Shown here in pieces: positions 1 to 7,642 of a DNA stretch of 8,567 nt. Under the pieces are notes generated by a model, which was given only the letters and a program-made list of their open reading frames with translations, made no database searches and had not been told where the DNA came from. Position numbers and translations under genes: made by a program. Source of the stretch: Pseudomonadota bacterium (GTDB lineage: Bacteria > Pseudomonadota > Alphaproteobacteria > Rhizobiales > Xanthobacteraceae); the NCBI GenBank assembly GCA_023431725.1, contig JAEYVN010000065.1, positions 1-8,567 on the forward strand. The letters run 5' to 3'. Positions within the stretch are counted from its first letter, which is position 1; each line of letters starts with the position of its first letter.

Positions 1-350
1 CGGTTGGCTATCAGACGCGCGATCTGGTCGAGGCCATGCGCGCGGACTGGCCGGAGGCTGCCGATACCGTACTGCGGGTCGACGGTGGCATGACCGCGAG
101 CGATTCCGCCATGCAGTTCATCGCCGACATCATGGATGCGCCTGTGGACCGTCCCCAGGTTATGGAAACGACAGCGCTCGGCGCGGCCTATCTCGCGGGT
201 TATGCGACCGGGATGTGCCCCGACGCCGCAGGCTTTGCAGCCACCTGGCAGCGCGAACGGCGCTTCCTGCCGCAAATGGATGCAGCGACGCGCGCGCGGA
301 AGTGGCAGGGCTGGCGGGATGCTGTGAGCCGTACGCTGACGCGCACTTAA
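1..350 (+). CDS. glpK: Glycerol kinase, C-terminal fragment (5' end outside window)
   Basis: The reading frame is open from base 3 to the TAA at 348-350, giving the last 115 residues of a protein that starts upstream of the window. The sequence carries the hallmarks of the C-terminal FGGY-kinase domain of glycerol kinase: a VDGGMTASD stretch (nucleotide-binding region), then [16 protein letters not shown], then a W...F.P.MD...R...W.GW.DAVSRT ending typical of GlpK. Glycerol kinase phosphorylates glycerol to sn-glycerol 3-phosphate with ATP in the cytoplasm, feeding glycerolipid synthesis and, through GlpD, glycolysis. Other FGGY kinases (xylulokinase, gluconokinase) share the fold, but the ETTALGAAY block and the ending favour GlpK. 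It ends 88 bases before the polyamine transporter operon on the same strand. I see no intrinsic terminator after it, so read-through into that operon is possible but not shown. Confidence 0.9.
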   Translation, partial: VGYQTRDLVEAMRADWPEAADTVLRVDGGMTASDSAMQFIADIMDAPVDRPQVMETTALGAAYLAGYATGMCPDAAGFAATWQRERRFLPQMDAATRARKWQGWRDAVSRTLTRT

Positions 351-420
351 GTATTTTCGCGATTCAAAGCGACGCAAAAATGCTCTAGCGTGCGCCGCGC
401 GGGTGGAATCGCCCGGATGT

Positions 421-426
421 AAGGAA
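421..426 (+). promoter_or_regulatory. Ribosome binding site choosing the potG start
   Basis: AAGGAA lies 12 bases before the ATG at 439. This, together with the family length, favours ATG 439 over an in-frame GTG at 403 that would add 12 residues of no family character. The next in-frame ATG, at 487, has no purine-rich site before it. The spacing is a little long, so the choice is likely rather than certain. Confidence 0.5.
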
Positions 427-438
427 CGCGGAACCATC

Positions 439-1560
439 ATGCCGGACGACCCGGCCGGCGTATCGGGCCGGTCACTCTCTTCGCCAATGGTGCAATTCGA
501 TGCGGTGACCAAGCGCTTCGGTGGCTTCACCGCTGTCGATCATGTCTCCCTCGATATCGGGCGCGGCGAATTCTTCGCGCTGCTTGGCCCTTCGGGCTGC
601 GGCAAGACCACATTGTTGCGCATGCTGGCGGGCTTCGAGCAACCCGATGCGGGCCGCATTCTGCTCGACGGCGCCGACATCGTCGGCGTTCCGCCCTATG
701 AGCGGCCCGTCAACATGATGTTCCAGAGCTATGCGCTTTTCCCGCATCTCACCGTCGCCGGCAATGTCGCCTTCGGCCTGCGCCAGGATGGATGGAATCG
801 CGCCGACATCGATGCGCGCGTAAAGGAGATGCTCGCGCTGGTGAAGCTGTCGGACTTCGCGCATCGAAAGCCGCATCAATTGTCCGGTGGTCAGCGGCAG
901 CGCGTGGCGCTGGCGCGGGCGTTGGCGAAATCGCCCAAGGTGTTCCTGCTCGACGAGCCGCTCGGTGCGCTCGACAAGAAGCTGCGCGACGAGACGCAGT
1001 TCGAATTGATGGCGCTGCAGCAGCGGCTCGGCCTGTCTTTCATCATCGTGACGCACGATCAGGAAGAGGCGATGACGATGGCCGGCCGCATCGGCGTGAT
1101 GCATGCCGGCAAGCTGGTTCAGGTCGGTACGCCCGCCGAGATTTACGAAGATCCGCAGACGCGCTGGGTCGCCGAGTTCATCGGCGATATCAATGTCTTC
1201 GAAGGCAAGGTCACCGATTACGGCGGCGGGCTGGCGACGGTCGAGACTGCATCAAGATCGTTTGACGTGACGAGCAAAAAGAATTTGCAGGCCGGAGATT
1301 CAGTCTGCGTTGCCGTCCGGCCCGAGAAGGTTGCGATTCATCTTTCCGAGCCATCCGACAGGGAGAATGTCCTGTACGGGAAGATCGTCGATATCGCCTA
1401 TCTCGGCGATCTCTCGGTCTACAAGATGCGGCTCGACAACGGCACGCTGATCCGCGCGTCGGTGGCCAATACTGATCGCCACGCTGCGACGATGCTGCAT
1501 CGGGGCGATGCGGCATGGCTGTCATTCGCGCCGGATGCCGGCGTGCTGATCCGGAACTGA
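439..1560 (+). CDS. potG: Polyamine ABC transporter ATP-binding protein (PotG/PotA-like)
   Basis: This is the cytoplasmic ATPase subunit that powers import through the two permeases encoded next. From ATG 439 the protein has 373 residues, close to E. coli PotG (about 377). All ABC motifs are intact: Walker [10 protein letters not shown] from residue 50, Q-loop glutamine at about 96 ([10 protein letters not shown]), signature LSGGQ at 148-152, Walker B VFLLDEP at 168-174 with catalytic E173, and H-loop histidine at 206 ([10 protein letters not shown]). A C-terminal TOBE-type region follows, including [10 protein letters not shown], as in the PotA/MalK/CysA group. The polyamine assignment rests mainly on the permeases, since the ATPase alone could serve other small solutes. 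The gene stops 3 bases before potH, so the three genes are very likely one transcript. The 88-base gap upstream (351-438) shows no convincing -35/-10 pair and no gene. Confidence 0.9.
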   Translation: MPDDPAGVSGRSLSSPMVQFDAVTKRFGGFTAVDHVSLDIGRGEFFALLGPSGCGKTTLLRMLAGFEQPDAGRILLDGADIVGVPPYERPVNMMFQSYALFPHLTVAGNVAFGLRQDGWNRADIDARVKEMLALVKLSDFAHRKPHQLSGGQRQRVALARALAKSPKVFLLDEPLGALDKKLRDETQFELMALQQRLGLSFIIVTHDQEEAMTMAGRIGVMHAGKLVQVGTPAEIYEDPQTRWVAEFIGDINVFEGKVTDYGGGLATVETASRSFDVTSKKNLQAGDSVCVAVRPEKVAIHLSEPSDRENVLYGKIVDIAYLGDLSVYKMRLDNGTLIRASVANTDRHAATMLHRGDAAWLSFAPDAGVLIRN

Positions 1561-1563
1561 GCG

Positions 1564-2481
1564 ATGGCGGGAGCGGCTACACCTTTCGACCGCTGGTATC
1601 GCCGCGCTGTGATCGGCGTGCCGTACCTCTGGCTGATCGTCTTTCTGGCGATCCCATTTCTCATCGTGCTGCGCATCAGCCTGTCGCAGACCGAACTGGC
1701 GCAGCCGCCCTATAGTCCGGTATTCGATCCATCCGCCGGCTGGCAGGGTGTGAAGGACTTCGTCTCGGCGCTGTCGTTCGAGAATTTCAATACATTGTTC
1801 GGCGACTGGCTCTACGTCTCGTCTTATGTGCGCAGTGTGACCGTTGCTGCGATCTCGACGCTGATCCTCCTCGTGATCGGCATTCCGATCGCCTACGGCA
1901 TGGCGCGCTGCCCGCGCTGGCTGCAGCCGATGCTGGTCATGGCAGTGATATTGCCTTTCTGGACCGCGTTCCTGATCCGCATCTATGCCTGGATCAATAT
2001 CCTGCAACGCGATGGGCTGCTGAACGATCTCCTGCTGGCGCTCGGCATCATCTCGGAGCCGCTGACGTGGCTCGCCACCGACACCGCGATCTTCATCGGC
2101 ATCGTCTATTCCTATCTGCCCTTCATGGTGCTGCCGCTCTATGCCGCGTTCGAGAAGATGGACAACAGCTTGCTGGAAGCGGCCGCCGATCTCGGCTGTC
2201 CGCGCTGGAAAGCGTTCTGGCTGGTGACCTTGCCGCTCGCCGTGCCCGGCATCATTGCCGGCTCGCTGCTCTGCTTTATCCCGGTGGTCGGTGAATTCGT
2301 CATTCCCGATCTGCTCGGCGGATCGGATTCGCTGTTTATCGGTCAGACCCTGTGGACCGAATTCTTCTCCAACAAGGACTGGCCGGTGGCCTCCGCGCTC
2401 GCCACTGTTCTGCTCGCGATCCTGCTGGTGCCGATCATGTTCTACCAGCACATGCAATCGCGCTCGCTGGAGCGGAGGTGA
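1564..2481 (+). CDS. potH: Polyamine ABC transporter permease (PotH-like)
   Basis: This is one of two inner-membrane subunits that form the translocation path of a PotFGHI-type importer. The 305-residue protein matches remembered features of E. coli PotH over its whole length: an N-terminal segment PYLWLIVFLAIPFLIVLRIS, the RIYAWINIL block, VYSYLPFMVLPLYAAFEKMD, GEFVIPDLLGGSDS, and the near-identical ending FFSNKDWPVASA. About six hydrophobic segments are visible (roughly 18-38, 92-113, 120-142, 170-195, 223-245 and 277-295). The cytoplasmic EAA loop that docks on the ATPase is at about 205-230 (EAAADLGCPRW...LPLAVPG). A long loop between segments 1 and 2 is also typical of PotH. The start at 1564 follows potG by 3 bases, and a GGAA at 1553-1556 inside the end of potG serves as a modest ribosome site. 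Putrescine is the E. coli substrate; the exact polyamine here is unknown. Confidence 0.88.
   Translation: MAGAATPFDRWYRRAVIGVPYLWLIVFLAIPFLIVLRISLSQTELAQPPYSPVFDPSAGWQGVKDFVSALSFENFNTLFGDWLYVSSYVRSVTVAAISTLILLVIGIPIAYGMARCPRWLQPMLVMAVILPFWTAFLIRIYAWINILQRDGLLNDLLLALGIISEPLTWLATDTAIFIGIVYSYLPFMVLPLYAAFEKMDNSLLEAAADLGCPRWKAFWLVTLPLAVPGIIAGSLLCFIPVVGEFVIPDLLGGSDSLFIGQTLWTEFFSNKDWPVASALATVLLAILLVPIMFYQHMQSRSLERR
2474..2478 (+). promoter_or_regulatory. Strong Shine-Dalgarno site setting the potI start
   Basis: GGAGG sits five bases before the ATG at 2484 and runs into the TGA of potH (2479-2481). The same frame is open 5' as far as an ATG at 2352 inside potH, but the added 44 residues are out-of-frame potH sequence with no family character, so 2484 is the real start. 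The overlap suggests translational coupling of potI to potH. Confidence 0.8.
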
Positions 2482-2483
2482 GG

Positions 2484-3296
2484 ATGCACCGCGCGTCGCC
2501 CTTCAACATCGTCTCGGTCGCGCTGGGTCTGGCATTCCTCTATCTGCCGATTGTGATCCTGGTCATCTTTTCCTTCAATGACTCCAAGCTCGTCGCCGTC
2601 TGGGGCGGCTGGTCGCTGCGCTGGTATCGCGCGCTCCTGCAAGACTCGGCGATCCTGCAGGCAGCCTGGGTCAGCCTTCGCATCGCCTTTCTCTCGGCGA
2701 CGCTGGCAACCATTCTCGGCACACTTGCCGCTCTGGCGCTGGTGCGGATGGGCCGCTTTCGTGGCCGGCTGCCATTCTCGGCGATGAGTTACGCGCCGCT
2801 GGTGATGCCCGAAGTCATCATCGGGCTTGCATTGCTGTTGCTGTTCGTCGCAGCCGACATCGAGCGCGGCTTCTGGACGACCATGCTGGCGCATACGACG
2901 CTGACCATGTGTTTCGTCACCGTCGTCGTACAATCGCGGCTTCTGTCGTTCGACTGGAGTCTGGAAGAGGCGGCAATGGATCTCGGCTGCCCGCCGTTGC
3001 GCACGTTCCTTACCGTGACACTGCCGCTGATCCTGCCGGCGGTGCTCGCCGGTTTCATGCTGGCCTTCACGTTGTCGCTGGACGATCTGGTGATCGCGAG
3101 CTTCACCACGGGGCCGGGCGCAACGACGCTGCCGATCCGTATCTATTCCGAGGTGCGCCTTGGCGTGAAGCCGGAGATCAACGCGATCTGCACACTGATG
3201 ATCGCGCTGGTGGCGGTCCTGGTCGTCACCGCGTCGCTGATTTCGAAATTCAATACCGACGAAGACAAGGACGCCGTGCGCGCGGCGCCGCTCTAG
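2484..3296 (+). CDS. potI: Polyamine ABC transporter permease (PotI-like)
   Basis: This is the second inner-membrane permease, partner of PotH. From ATG 2484 it has 270 residues, near E. coli PotI (about 281). Recognisable PotI blocks are FSFNDSKLVAVWGGWSLRWY (about 29-48), LVRMGRFRG, APLVMPEVIIGLALLLLFVA, the EAA loop EEAAMDLGCPPLRTF...LPLILP (about 161-184), and FTLSLDDLVIASFTTGPGAT. Six membrane segments can be traced, the first at about 8-30 and the last at about 232-254, followed by a charged tail. The gene is two bases downstream of potH with a strong ribosome site. It closes the operon: the TAG at 3294-3296 is 12 bases from the stop of the convergent AsmA-family gene, and no hairpin with a T-run is visible between them. 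No gene for the periplasmic binding protein (PotF/PotD) is found next to it. Confidence 0.88.
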   Translation: MHRASPFNIVSVALGLAFLYLPIVILVIFSFNDSKLVAVWGGWSLRWYRALLQDSAILQAAWVSLRIAFLSATLATILGTLAALALVRMGRFRGRLPFSAMSYAPLVMPEVIIGLALLLLFVAADIERGFWTTMLAHTTLTMCFVTVVVQSRLLSFDWSLEEAAMDLGCPPLRTFLTVTLPLILPAVLAGFMLAFTLSLDDLVIASFTTGPGATTLPIRIYSEVRLGVKPEINAICTLMIALVAVLVVTASLISKFNTDEDKDAVRAAPL

Positions 3297-3308
3297 CTAT
3301 TCGTTCGA

Positions 3309-5348
3309 CTATTGGGCCTTAATGGCCGGTGCGATCATGGCCGGCGGTAACGGCAGTGTGGGGACAGCGGGCTCGATCGCCATCTCCGGTGTTGCCGATG
3401 CTGCCGCCTCCTTGGTGGCCAGCGGGGCCGTCGTGGCTTCCGGGGCGATCGGTTCCGAGGCCAGGGTCGGCAACGTCGGGATGACGGCCGCGGGCGCTTC
3501 TCGGACAGTGCGGCCGCGAAGGGCCTCCAGAAGCGGAGCCGCTGCGCCCGAGCGCTGGATCAGGATCTGGGCATCCGGCAGCATCACCGGGTCGTCCCAT
3601 GGTCCCTGCACCACGAACGGGAGTTCGAAGGCCTTGCGGTCGGCATTGGAAGAAACCAGTGTGGCGACGCCCTTCAGGTCGAGGTCGCGGGACGGGATCG
3701 AAGCCTCGCCTTCGAGCGCGAGTTGCACGCTTGAGCCTCGCAGATCGACGGTTTCGACCGTCGCATTGCCCTTGGCGATCTTCACCTGCACACTCAGGGT
3801 TTCGAATGGCGTGCGGCCACTGCGGAATTCGCTGCCGCCGGAGAGCGGCCGGCGCTCCAGGCGACGCAGCAATTGCTCGACATTCAGACCGGTAAGGGCA
3901 CCCTTGTTCGCGGTCAGGGTTGCTTCGCCTTCGAGCGTGCGGGTCAGCGCGTAGACGCTTGGTCCACTGCCTTCAAGTGCGAAGGTCAGGCTGCCCTTGG
4001 CATCGATGCGCTTGATGCCGAAGAGTTCGCCGATGCAGCGCTCCAGGTTGACGTTGTCGAAATGAATCTGCGAGGCGAAGCCGGCACCCTGATCGGCTTT
4101 GGCTAGACTGATGTTGCCACGAATGACCCCGCCAAAGCCGCGGGCTTCACCGATCGTAATGCCGAGTTTGCCGGACCGCAGATTGGTGGCGATGGCGGTT
4201 CGTCCGAGTTCGGCCGTGCCGATGCGGATCTTGGCGGCGGAAAGTCGCAGGTCGAGATCGGCTGTCGTCAGGCCGTCGAGATCGATCGGGGTACGGCTCC
4301 ACTCGCGATCCGGAGCGGCGAGCAGGCGGGCGGTTGAGAGATACGGCGTGAGATCAAGCGCTTCGGCGGCGAGGGTGCCCTGCAGGGTCTGGCGACCGTC
4401 TGCGGCAAAGGTCAGAACGCCTTCGGCCGTATTGCCGTCGAGTTCGAGATTGACCTGCGACAGGGCGATTGTGCCGCCAAGCACATTGGTCTGCGCCTTG
4501 AGTGAGAAGCGTTCGAAGCCGCCACCTGGCAGCGGCTTGCGGCCCAGCCAGGTGATGGCCTGGCGCAGCGAGAGTGAATCGATAGACGTCGATCCCTCGA
4601 TCTTTACGGTCGGGCGGGCGGCGACCGCGCCATCGAAGGCAAGCTTCATCGGGTCGCCGGCGATGCGGACCTTCAGGGCCGAACGATCGCCCTGCAAGGC
4701 GGCAGCGAAATTACCGAGGGTGATGCCGATATCCAGCATCTCGCCGCGATAGCGTGCGTTGCCGGTAATGGCGAAGCTGCGTGAGATGGCCGGCCAGGCC
4801 AGGGAGAGATCGGCACCAGAGATATACTCGTAGATATTCCGGTAATCGTCGCGGACGACGATGGTGCCGCCATTGATGCGGATCTCGGAGAAGGACGGCG
4901 GGTCATCGTCCGGGCCGCGATTCTTGGTGTCGAAGGCGCGCGTCAGTGACGCGAGAAGCGGCGACCAGTTCGAACTGCCCTGTGAATCGACGGTTACGAC
5001 AATGCGGGGGTCGGCGAGTGTAATGTCCGCAATCTCGATCTGCCCAAGCAGGAGCGGCAGGAAGCTCAGGCGGGCGACGACGCGCGAGGCCTGCAACGGC
5101 GGTTCGCTGGTGCTATCGCCGAGCACGACGTCGGCAAGCTCGACCTGTCCATAGGGAAAGAGCGACACCGAGACGCCGCCGCGGAGATCCGGATCAAGTC
5201 CGGTCACGCTGCGAATCTCGGATTTCACGGCTTCGCGCACCTGATCCTTGGGGATCAGGAACGAGACCACCGCCAGTGCGCCGAAGACGCCCACAATCAG
5301 GGCGCAGACGGCAAAACCCAGGCGCTTGAAGCCAGTGACCGCTGACAA
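3309..5348 (-). CDS. AsmA-family envelope protein
   Basis: AsmA-family proteins are anchored in the inner membrane and extend into the periplasm. They are linked to outer-membrane assembly and phospholipid transport between membranes; the exact role of this one cannot be read from sequence. I prefer the TTG at 5348 (679 residues), which has GGAA 8 bases upstream and places one hydrophobic segment (about 10-32, RLGFAVCALIVGVFGALAVV) at the extreme N-terminus, as usual. The frame extends to another TTG at 5447, which would give 712 residues with an unlikely non-hydrophobic leader. After the anchor come the typical AsmA lines VREAVKSEIRSVTGLDP, FPYGQVELADVVLGD and LLGQIEIADITLADPRI. Near the C-terminus are EGEATLTANKGALTGLNVEQLL and LDLKGVATLVSS...LPFVVQGPWDDP, typical of the family. 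The last 65 or so residues are rich in Pro, Ala and Thr and probably disordered. The gene is divergent from acetoacetyl-CoA synthetase. Confidence 0.85.
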   Translation of the reverse strand: MSAVTGFKRLGFAVCALIVGVFGALAVVSFLIPKDQVREAVKSEIRSVTGLDPDLRGGVSVSLFPYGQVELADVVLGDSTSEPPLQASRVVARLSFLPLLLGQIEIADITLADPRIVVTVDSQGSSNWSPLLASLTRAFDTKNRGPDDDPPSFSEIRINGGTIVVRDDYRNIYEYISGADLSLAWPAISRSFAITGNARYRGEMLDIGITLGNFAAALQGDRSALKVRIAGDPMKLAFDGAVAARPTVKIEGSTSIDSLSLRQAITWLGRKPLPGGGFERFSLKAQTNVLGGTIALSQVNLELDGNTAEGVLTFAADGRQTLQGTLAAEALDLTPYLSTARLLAAPDREWSRTPIDLDGLTTADLDLRLSAAKIRIGTAELGRTAIATNLRSGKLGITIGEARGFGGVIRGNISLAKADQGAGFASQIHFDNVNLERCIGELFGIKRIDAKGSLTFALEGSGPSVYALTRTLEGEATLTANKGALTGLNVEQLLRRLERRPLSGGSEFRSGRTPFETLSVQVKIAKGNATVETVDLRGSSVQLALEGEASIPSRDLDLKGVATLVSSNADRKAFELPFVVQGPWDDPVMLPDAQILIQRSGAAAPLLEALRGRTVREAPAAVIPTLPTLASEPIAPEATTAPLATKEAAASATPEMAIEPAVPTLPLPPAMIAPAIKAQ

Positions 5349-5438
5349 GAGGTTAATTCCGAATGTATGGCGGCACGGAAGATACCGTCCGCCTGTCCCA
5401 CTGACCACTCCTTGTACACTCGTCTGTGACCCTTTCGT

Positions 5439-5450
5439 GGCTTGCAAGCC
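5439..5450. repeat. Perfect 12-base palindrome in the divergent intergenic region
   Basis: GGCTTGCAAGCC reads the same on both strands. It lies between the preferred AsmA start (5348) and the start of acetoacetyl-CoA synthetase (5538), where an operator for a dimeric regulator would be expected. It also contains the TTG of the longer AsmA reading frame. A looser inverted pair, TGTGAC at 5425-5430 and GTCACA at 5453-5458, flanks it but is not centred on the same point. No regulator can be named from this. Confidence 0.35.
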
Positions 5451-5460
5451 GTGTCACAAC

Positions 5461-5477
5461 CAAGTGTTTTCAAGTGT
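5461..5477 (+). repeat. Two CAAGTGT direct repeats spaced 10 bases apart
   Basis: CAAGTGT occurs at 5461-5467 and again at 5471-5477, one helical turn apart, with TTT between them. The pair sits immediately upstream of the candidate -35 element for the downstream gene. A spacing of about one turn would suit an activator or repressor binding the same DNA face. The repeat is short and could be chance. Confidence 0.3.
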
Positions 5478-5482
5478 GGCTT

Positions 5483-5510
5483 TTGTGGTTTATGGCGGCG
5501 CGGATAAACT
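5483..5510 (+). promoter_or_regulatory. Candidate sigma-70-type promoter for acetoacetyl-CoA synthetase
   Basis: TTGTGG at 5483-5488 (three of six consensus -35 bases) is followed after 16 bases by TAAACT at 5505-5510 (four of six -10 bases). Transcription would begin at about 5517, giving a leader of about 20 bases that includes the ribosome site. The match is modest; position and spacing are its main support. Confidence 0.35.
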
Positions 5511-5523
5511 AAAGAAAGGCGCC

Positions 5524-5530
5524 AAGGGGG
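5524..5530 (+). promoter_or_regulatory. Strong Shine-Dalgarno site for acetoacetyl-CoA synthetase
   Basis: AAGGGGG lies 7 bases before the ATG at 5538. It fixes this start, and the protein it gives begins with the N-terminal sequence expected for the family. Confidence 0.7.
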
Positions 5531-5537
5531 AATTTGT

Positions 5538-7493
5538 ATGACCGACACACCGCTGTGGATACCGAGCCCCGAGCGCGTGGCCGGAACGCAGGTCATGGAT
5601 TTCATGCGGCAGGTCAACGACCGGCATGGCCTCTCGTTGAAATCCTATAAAGAGCTGCATGGCTGGTCGGTTACCCACCCGGACCTGTTCTGGGATCAGG
5701 TGTGGGACTATTGCGGCGTCATCGGCGACAAGGGCCCGCGCCGGCTGATCGATGGCGACAAGATGCCGGGCGCCCAGTTTTTCCCGGACGCCTCGATCAA
5801 TTTCGCCGAAAATCTCCTGCGCAAGACCGGCTCCGACGACGCGATGGTATTCCGCGGCGAGGATAAGGTGTCCTATCGGATGACATGGGACGAACTTCAC
5901 GCACTCGTGTCGCGCGCGCAGCAGGCGTTGAAGGACGCGGGCGTCGGCAAGGGCGATCGCGTCGCCGCCATGCTGCCCAATCTGCCTGAATCTGTGGCAC
6001 TGATGTTGGCCGTGACATCGCTGGGTGCGATCTGGTCATCCTGCTCGCCGGATTTCGGCGAGCGCGGCGTGCTCGACCGGTTCGGCCAGATCGAGCCGAA
6101 GGTGTTTTTCGCCGTCGATGGCTATTGGTACAATGGCAAGTCGATCGATCTCACCGAGCGACTGGCCCATATCGCGGGACAGCTGACGACCGCGCAGAAA
6201 GTCGTTATCGTTCCCTATCTGAAGACGGCGGATAAGGTTGCCGCGGCCGTGCCGCGCGCGGTGACGCTCGATGCTTTCATTGCATCATTCACAGCAAAGC
6301 CTGTGACCTATGAGCGCGTGCCGTTCAATCACCCTGTGTATATCCTGTTCTCGTCCGGTACGACCGGGGTGCCGAAATGCATCGTGCATGGCGGCGGCGG
6401 CACGCTGCTGCAGCACTTCAAGGAGCACCGCCTGCAGAGCGATGTGCGCGCCGGTGACCGGGTCTTCTACTTCACCACCCTCGGCTGGATGATGTGGAAC
6501 TGGCTTGTGTCCGGCATCGGGGTCGGCGCAACGCTCATTCTCTGGGACGGGTCCCCCTTCGCGCCGAAATCCGAAGTGCTGTTCGATTATGCGCAGGACG
6601 AGAAGGTCACGCTGTTTGGCACATCGGCGAAATACATCGATGCCTGCAAGAAGGCCGGCGTGGCTCCGGCGACGACGCACGACCTGTCATCTGTGCGGGT
6701 GATGACTTCGACCGGCTCACCGCTCGCCGCCGAAAGCTTCGATTACGTCTATTCCGACATCAAGAGCGACATCCATCTTGCCTCGATCTCCGGCGGCACC
6801 GACATCGTGTCGTGCTTTGTGCTCGGCGATCCGACTGCGCCGGTCTGGCGCGGCGAGATACAGGCCGCCGGCCTTGGCATGGCGGTCGATGTCTGGTCGG
6901 ACGATGGCAAGCATATCGAGCAGGAGAAGGGCGAACTGGTCTGCACGCGGCCCTTCACCGCAATGCCGGTGATGTTCTGGAACGATCCCGACGGCAAGAA
7001 ATATCGCGCCGCCTATTTCGAGCGCTTCCCGAATGTCTGGTGTCACGGCGATTTCGCCGAATGGACGAAGCATGGCGGCCTGATTATTCACGGCCGCTCG
7101 GATGCGACGCTCAATCCCGGCGGTGTGCGCATCGGCACCGCGGAAATCTATGCCCAGGTCGAACAGATTCCCGAAATAATGGAAGCGATCGCCATCGGCC
7201 AGGATTTCGACAACGACGTGCGCGTCGTGCTGTTCGTCCGCTGCAAGGATGGCGTCACACTCGACGATGCCTTGCGCGAGACCATCAAGAAGAAGATTCG
7301 TGTCGGGGCCTCGCCGCGTCACGTGCCGGCGAAGGTGATCCAGATCGCCGATATCCCGCGCACCAAATCCGGCAAGATCACCGAGCTTGCGGTGCGCGAT
7401 GTGGTGCATGGCCGTCCGGTGAAGAACACCGAGGCGCTGGCCAACCCGGAAGCGTTGAAGCTTTATGAAGGGCTGACGGAGTTGCGGAGTTAA
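5538..7493 (+). CDS. Acetoacetyl-CoA synthetase (acetoacetate-CoA ligase)
   Basis: The enzyme activates acetoacetate with ATP and CoA to acetoacetyl-CoA through an acyl-adenylate (EC 6.2.1.16). In the cytoplasm this lets the cell use ketone bodies and acetoacetate released from polyhydroxybutyrate breakdown. The 651-residue protein has the family's usual length. The N-terminal region is diagnostic for this branch of the AMP-forming ligases: [39 protein letters not shown] and [11 protein letters not shown] (about 165-174). Adenylation motifs are the P-loop [10 protein letters not shown] (271-280), SGGTDI (418-423), HGD (503-505) and [20 protein letters not shown] (519-538). PRTKSGK (607-613) ends with the expected catalytic lysine K613. 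Acetyl-CoA and propionyl-CoA synthetases are the nearest alternatives, but the N-terminal blocks and the [17 protein letters not shown] stretch favour acetoacetate. It is a single gene with its own candidate promoter and a strong ribosome site. Confidence 0.93.
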   Translation: MTDTPLWIPSPERVAGTQVMDFMRQVNDRHGLSLKSYKELHGWSVTHPDLFWDQVWDYCGVIGDKGPRRLIDGDKMPGAQFFPDASINFAENLLRKTGSDDAMVFRGEDKVSYRMTWDELHALVSRAQQALKDAGVGKGDRVAAMLPNLPESVALMLAVTSLGAIWSSCSPDFGERGVLDRFGQIEPKVFFAVDGYWYNGKSIDLTERLAHIAGQLTTAQKVVIVPYLKTADKVAAAVPRAVTLDAFIASFTAKPVTYERVPFNHPVYILFSSGTTGVPKCIVHGGGGTLLQHFKEHRLQSDVRAGDRVFYFTTLGWMMWNWLVSGIGVGATLILWDGSPFAPKSEVLFDYAQDEKVTLFGTSAKYIDACKKAGVAPATTHDLSSVRVMTSTGSPLAAESFDYVYSDIKSDIHLASISGGTDIVSCFVLGDPTAPVWRGEIQAAGLGMAVDVWSDDGKHIEQEKGELVCTRPFTAMPVMFWNDPDGKKYRAAYFERFPNVWCHGDFAEWTKHGGLIIHGRSDATLNPGGVRIGTAEIYAQVEQIPEIMEAIAIGQDFDNDVRVVLFVRCKDGVTLDDALRETIKKKIRVGASPRHVPAKVIQIADIPRTKSGKITELAVRDVVHGRPVKNTEALANPEALKLYEGLTELRS

Positions 7494-7505
7494 TTTGTCG
7501 TCCCC

Positions 7506-7543
7506 GAAAGCGATGGCCCAAGTCTGAAAGCGATGGCCCAAGT
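7506..7543 (+). repeat. 18-base tandem direct repeat, two copies
   Basis: The 18-base unit beginning GAAAGCGATGG and ending CCCAAGT is present exactly at 7506-7523 and 7526-7543, separated by CT (period 20). In addition, an 11-base string TGTCGTCCCCG occurs at 7496-7506 and again at 7547-7557, the second copy being the start of the neighbouring palindrome. The tandem unit thus lies between a partial and a complete copy of the palindrome's left end, which suggests local duplication by slippage or by insertion of the palindromic element. Confidence 0.8.
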
Positions 7544-7546
7544 GGG

Positions 7547-7619
7547 TGTCGTCCCCGCGAAGGCGGGGGACCCATACTCACCGCGATGGTTATGGGCCCC
7601 CGCCTTCGCAGGGGCGACA
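7547..7619. repeat. Nested palindromic repeat element (REP-like) downstream of acetoacetyl-CoA synthetase
   Basis: The left arm 7547-7576 and right arm 7591-7619 are inverted copies differing by two substitutions and one single-base gap. The 14 bases between them are themselves partly self-complementary about CGCG at 7582-7585. Each arm also folds on its own: CCCCGC with GCGGGG in the left arm, and CCCCGC with GCAGGGG in the right. The arms begin or end in GTCGTCCCC-like sequence and meet around CCCATA/TATGGG. From memory, similar elements are scattered between genes in Bradyrhizobium-type genomes. It could stabilise or end the upstream transcript, but the right arm is not followed by a run of T, so it is not a standard intrinsic terminator. 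Confidence 0.75.
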
Positions 7620-7629
7620 GCGTTTGTGA

Positions 7630-7635
7630 TAATAT
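7630..7635 (+). promoter_or_regulatory. Candidate -10 element for the deaminase-family gene
   Basis: TAATAT matches the -10 consensus at five of six positions and lies 7 bases before the ATG at 7643. A transcript from it would begin at, or one base before, the start codon. A -35 partner is poor: TTCGCA at 7605-7610 is 19 bases away and inside the palindrome. The assignment is weak. Confidence 0.25.
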
Positions 7636-7642
7636 TCAGGCC

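Noticed and set aside
351..438. A promoter for the transporter operon in the gap after glpK.
   Set aside because: I could not find a -35/-10 pair with acceptable matches and spacing; the AT-richer stretch around 350-385 alone is not enough.
1522..2457. Long open frame (311 codons) on the minus strand across potH.
   Set aside because: It is antisense to a clear permease gene. Its product is rich in Gln, Glu, Arg and His with no domain character, as expected from the reverse frame of high-GC membrane-protein codons.
3297..3330. GGCC-TTAAT-GGCC inverted repeat at 3315-3327 as a terminator between the convergent genes.
   Set aside because: The stem is only four base pairs, it lies within the AsmA-family coding end, and no T-run follows on either side.
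3322..4752. Plus-strand open frames of 210 and 217 codons across the AsmA-family gene.
   Set aside because: They are antisense to a gene with convincing family features, have Ser/Arg/Ala-rich products, and have no ribosome site that I can support.
6494..7541. Long open frames on both strands inside acetoacetyl-CoA synthetase (324 codons plus, 274 codons minus).
   Set aside because: Both overlap a gene with complete family motifs. The products are Arg/His-rich and low in character, typical shadow frames in GC-rich DNA.
7506..7619. Direct repeats plus palindrome as a small CRISPR-like array.
   Set aside because: There are only two 18-base copies with a 2-base gap, which is not a repeat-spacer pattern, and no cas gene is near.
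7547..7619. The palindrome as a standard rho-independent terminator.
   Set aside because: The stem is followed by GCGTTTGTG rather than a T-run, and the nested foldback form fits a dispersed repeat better. Some effect on termination remains possible.
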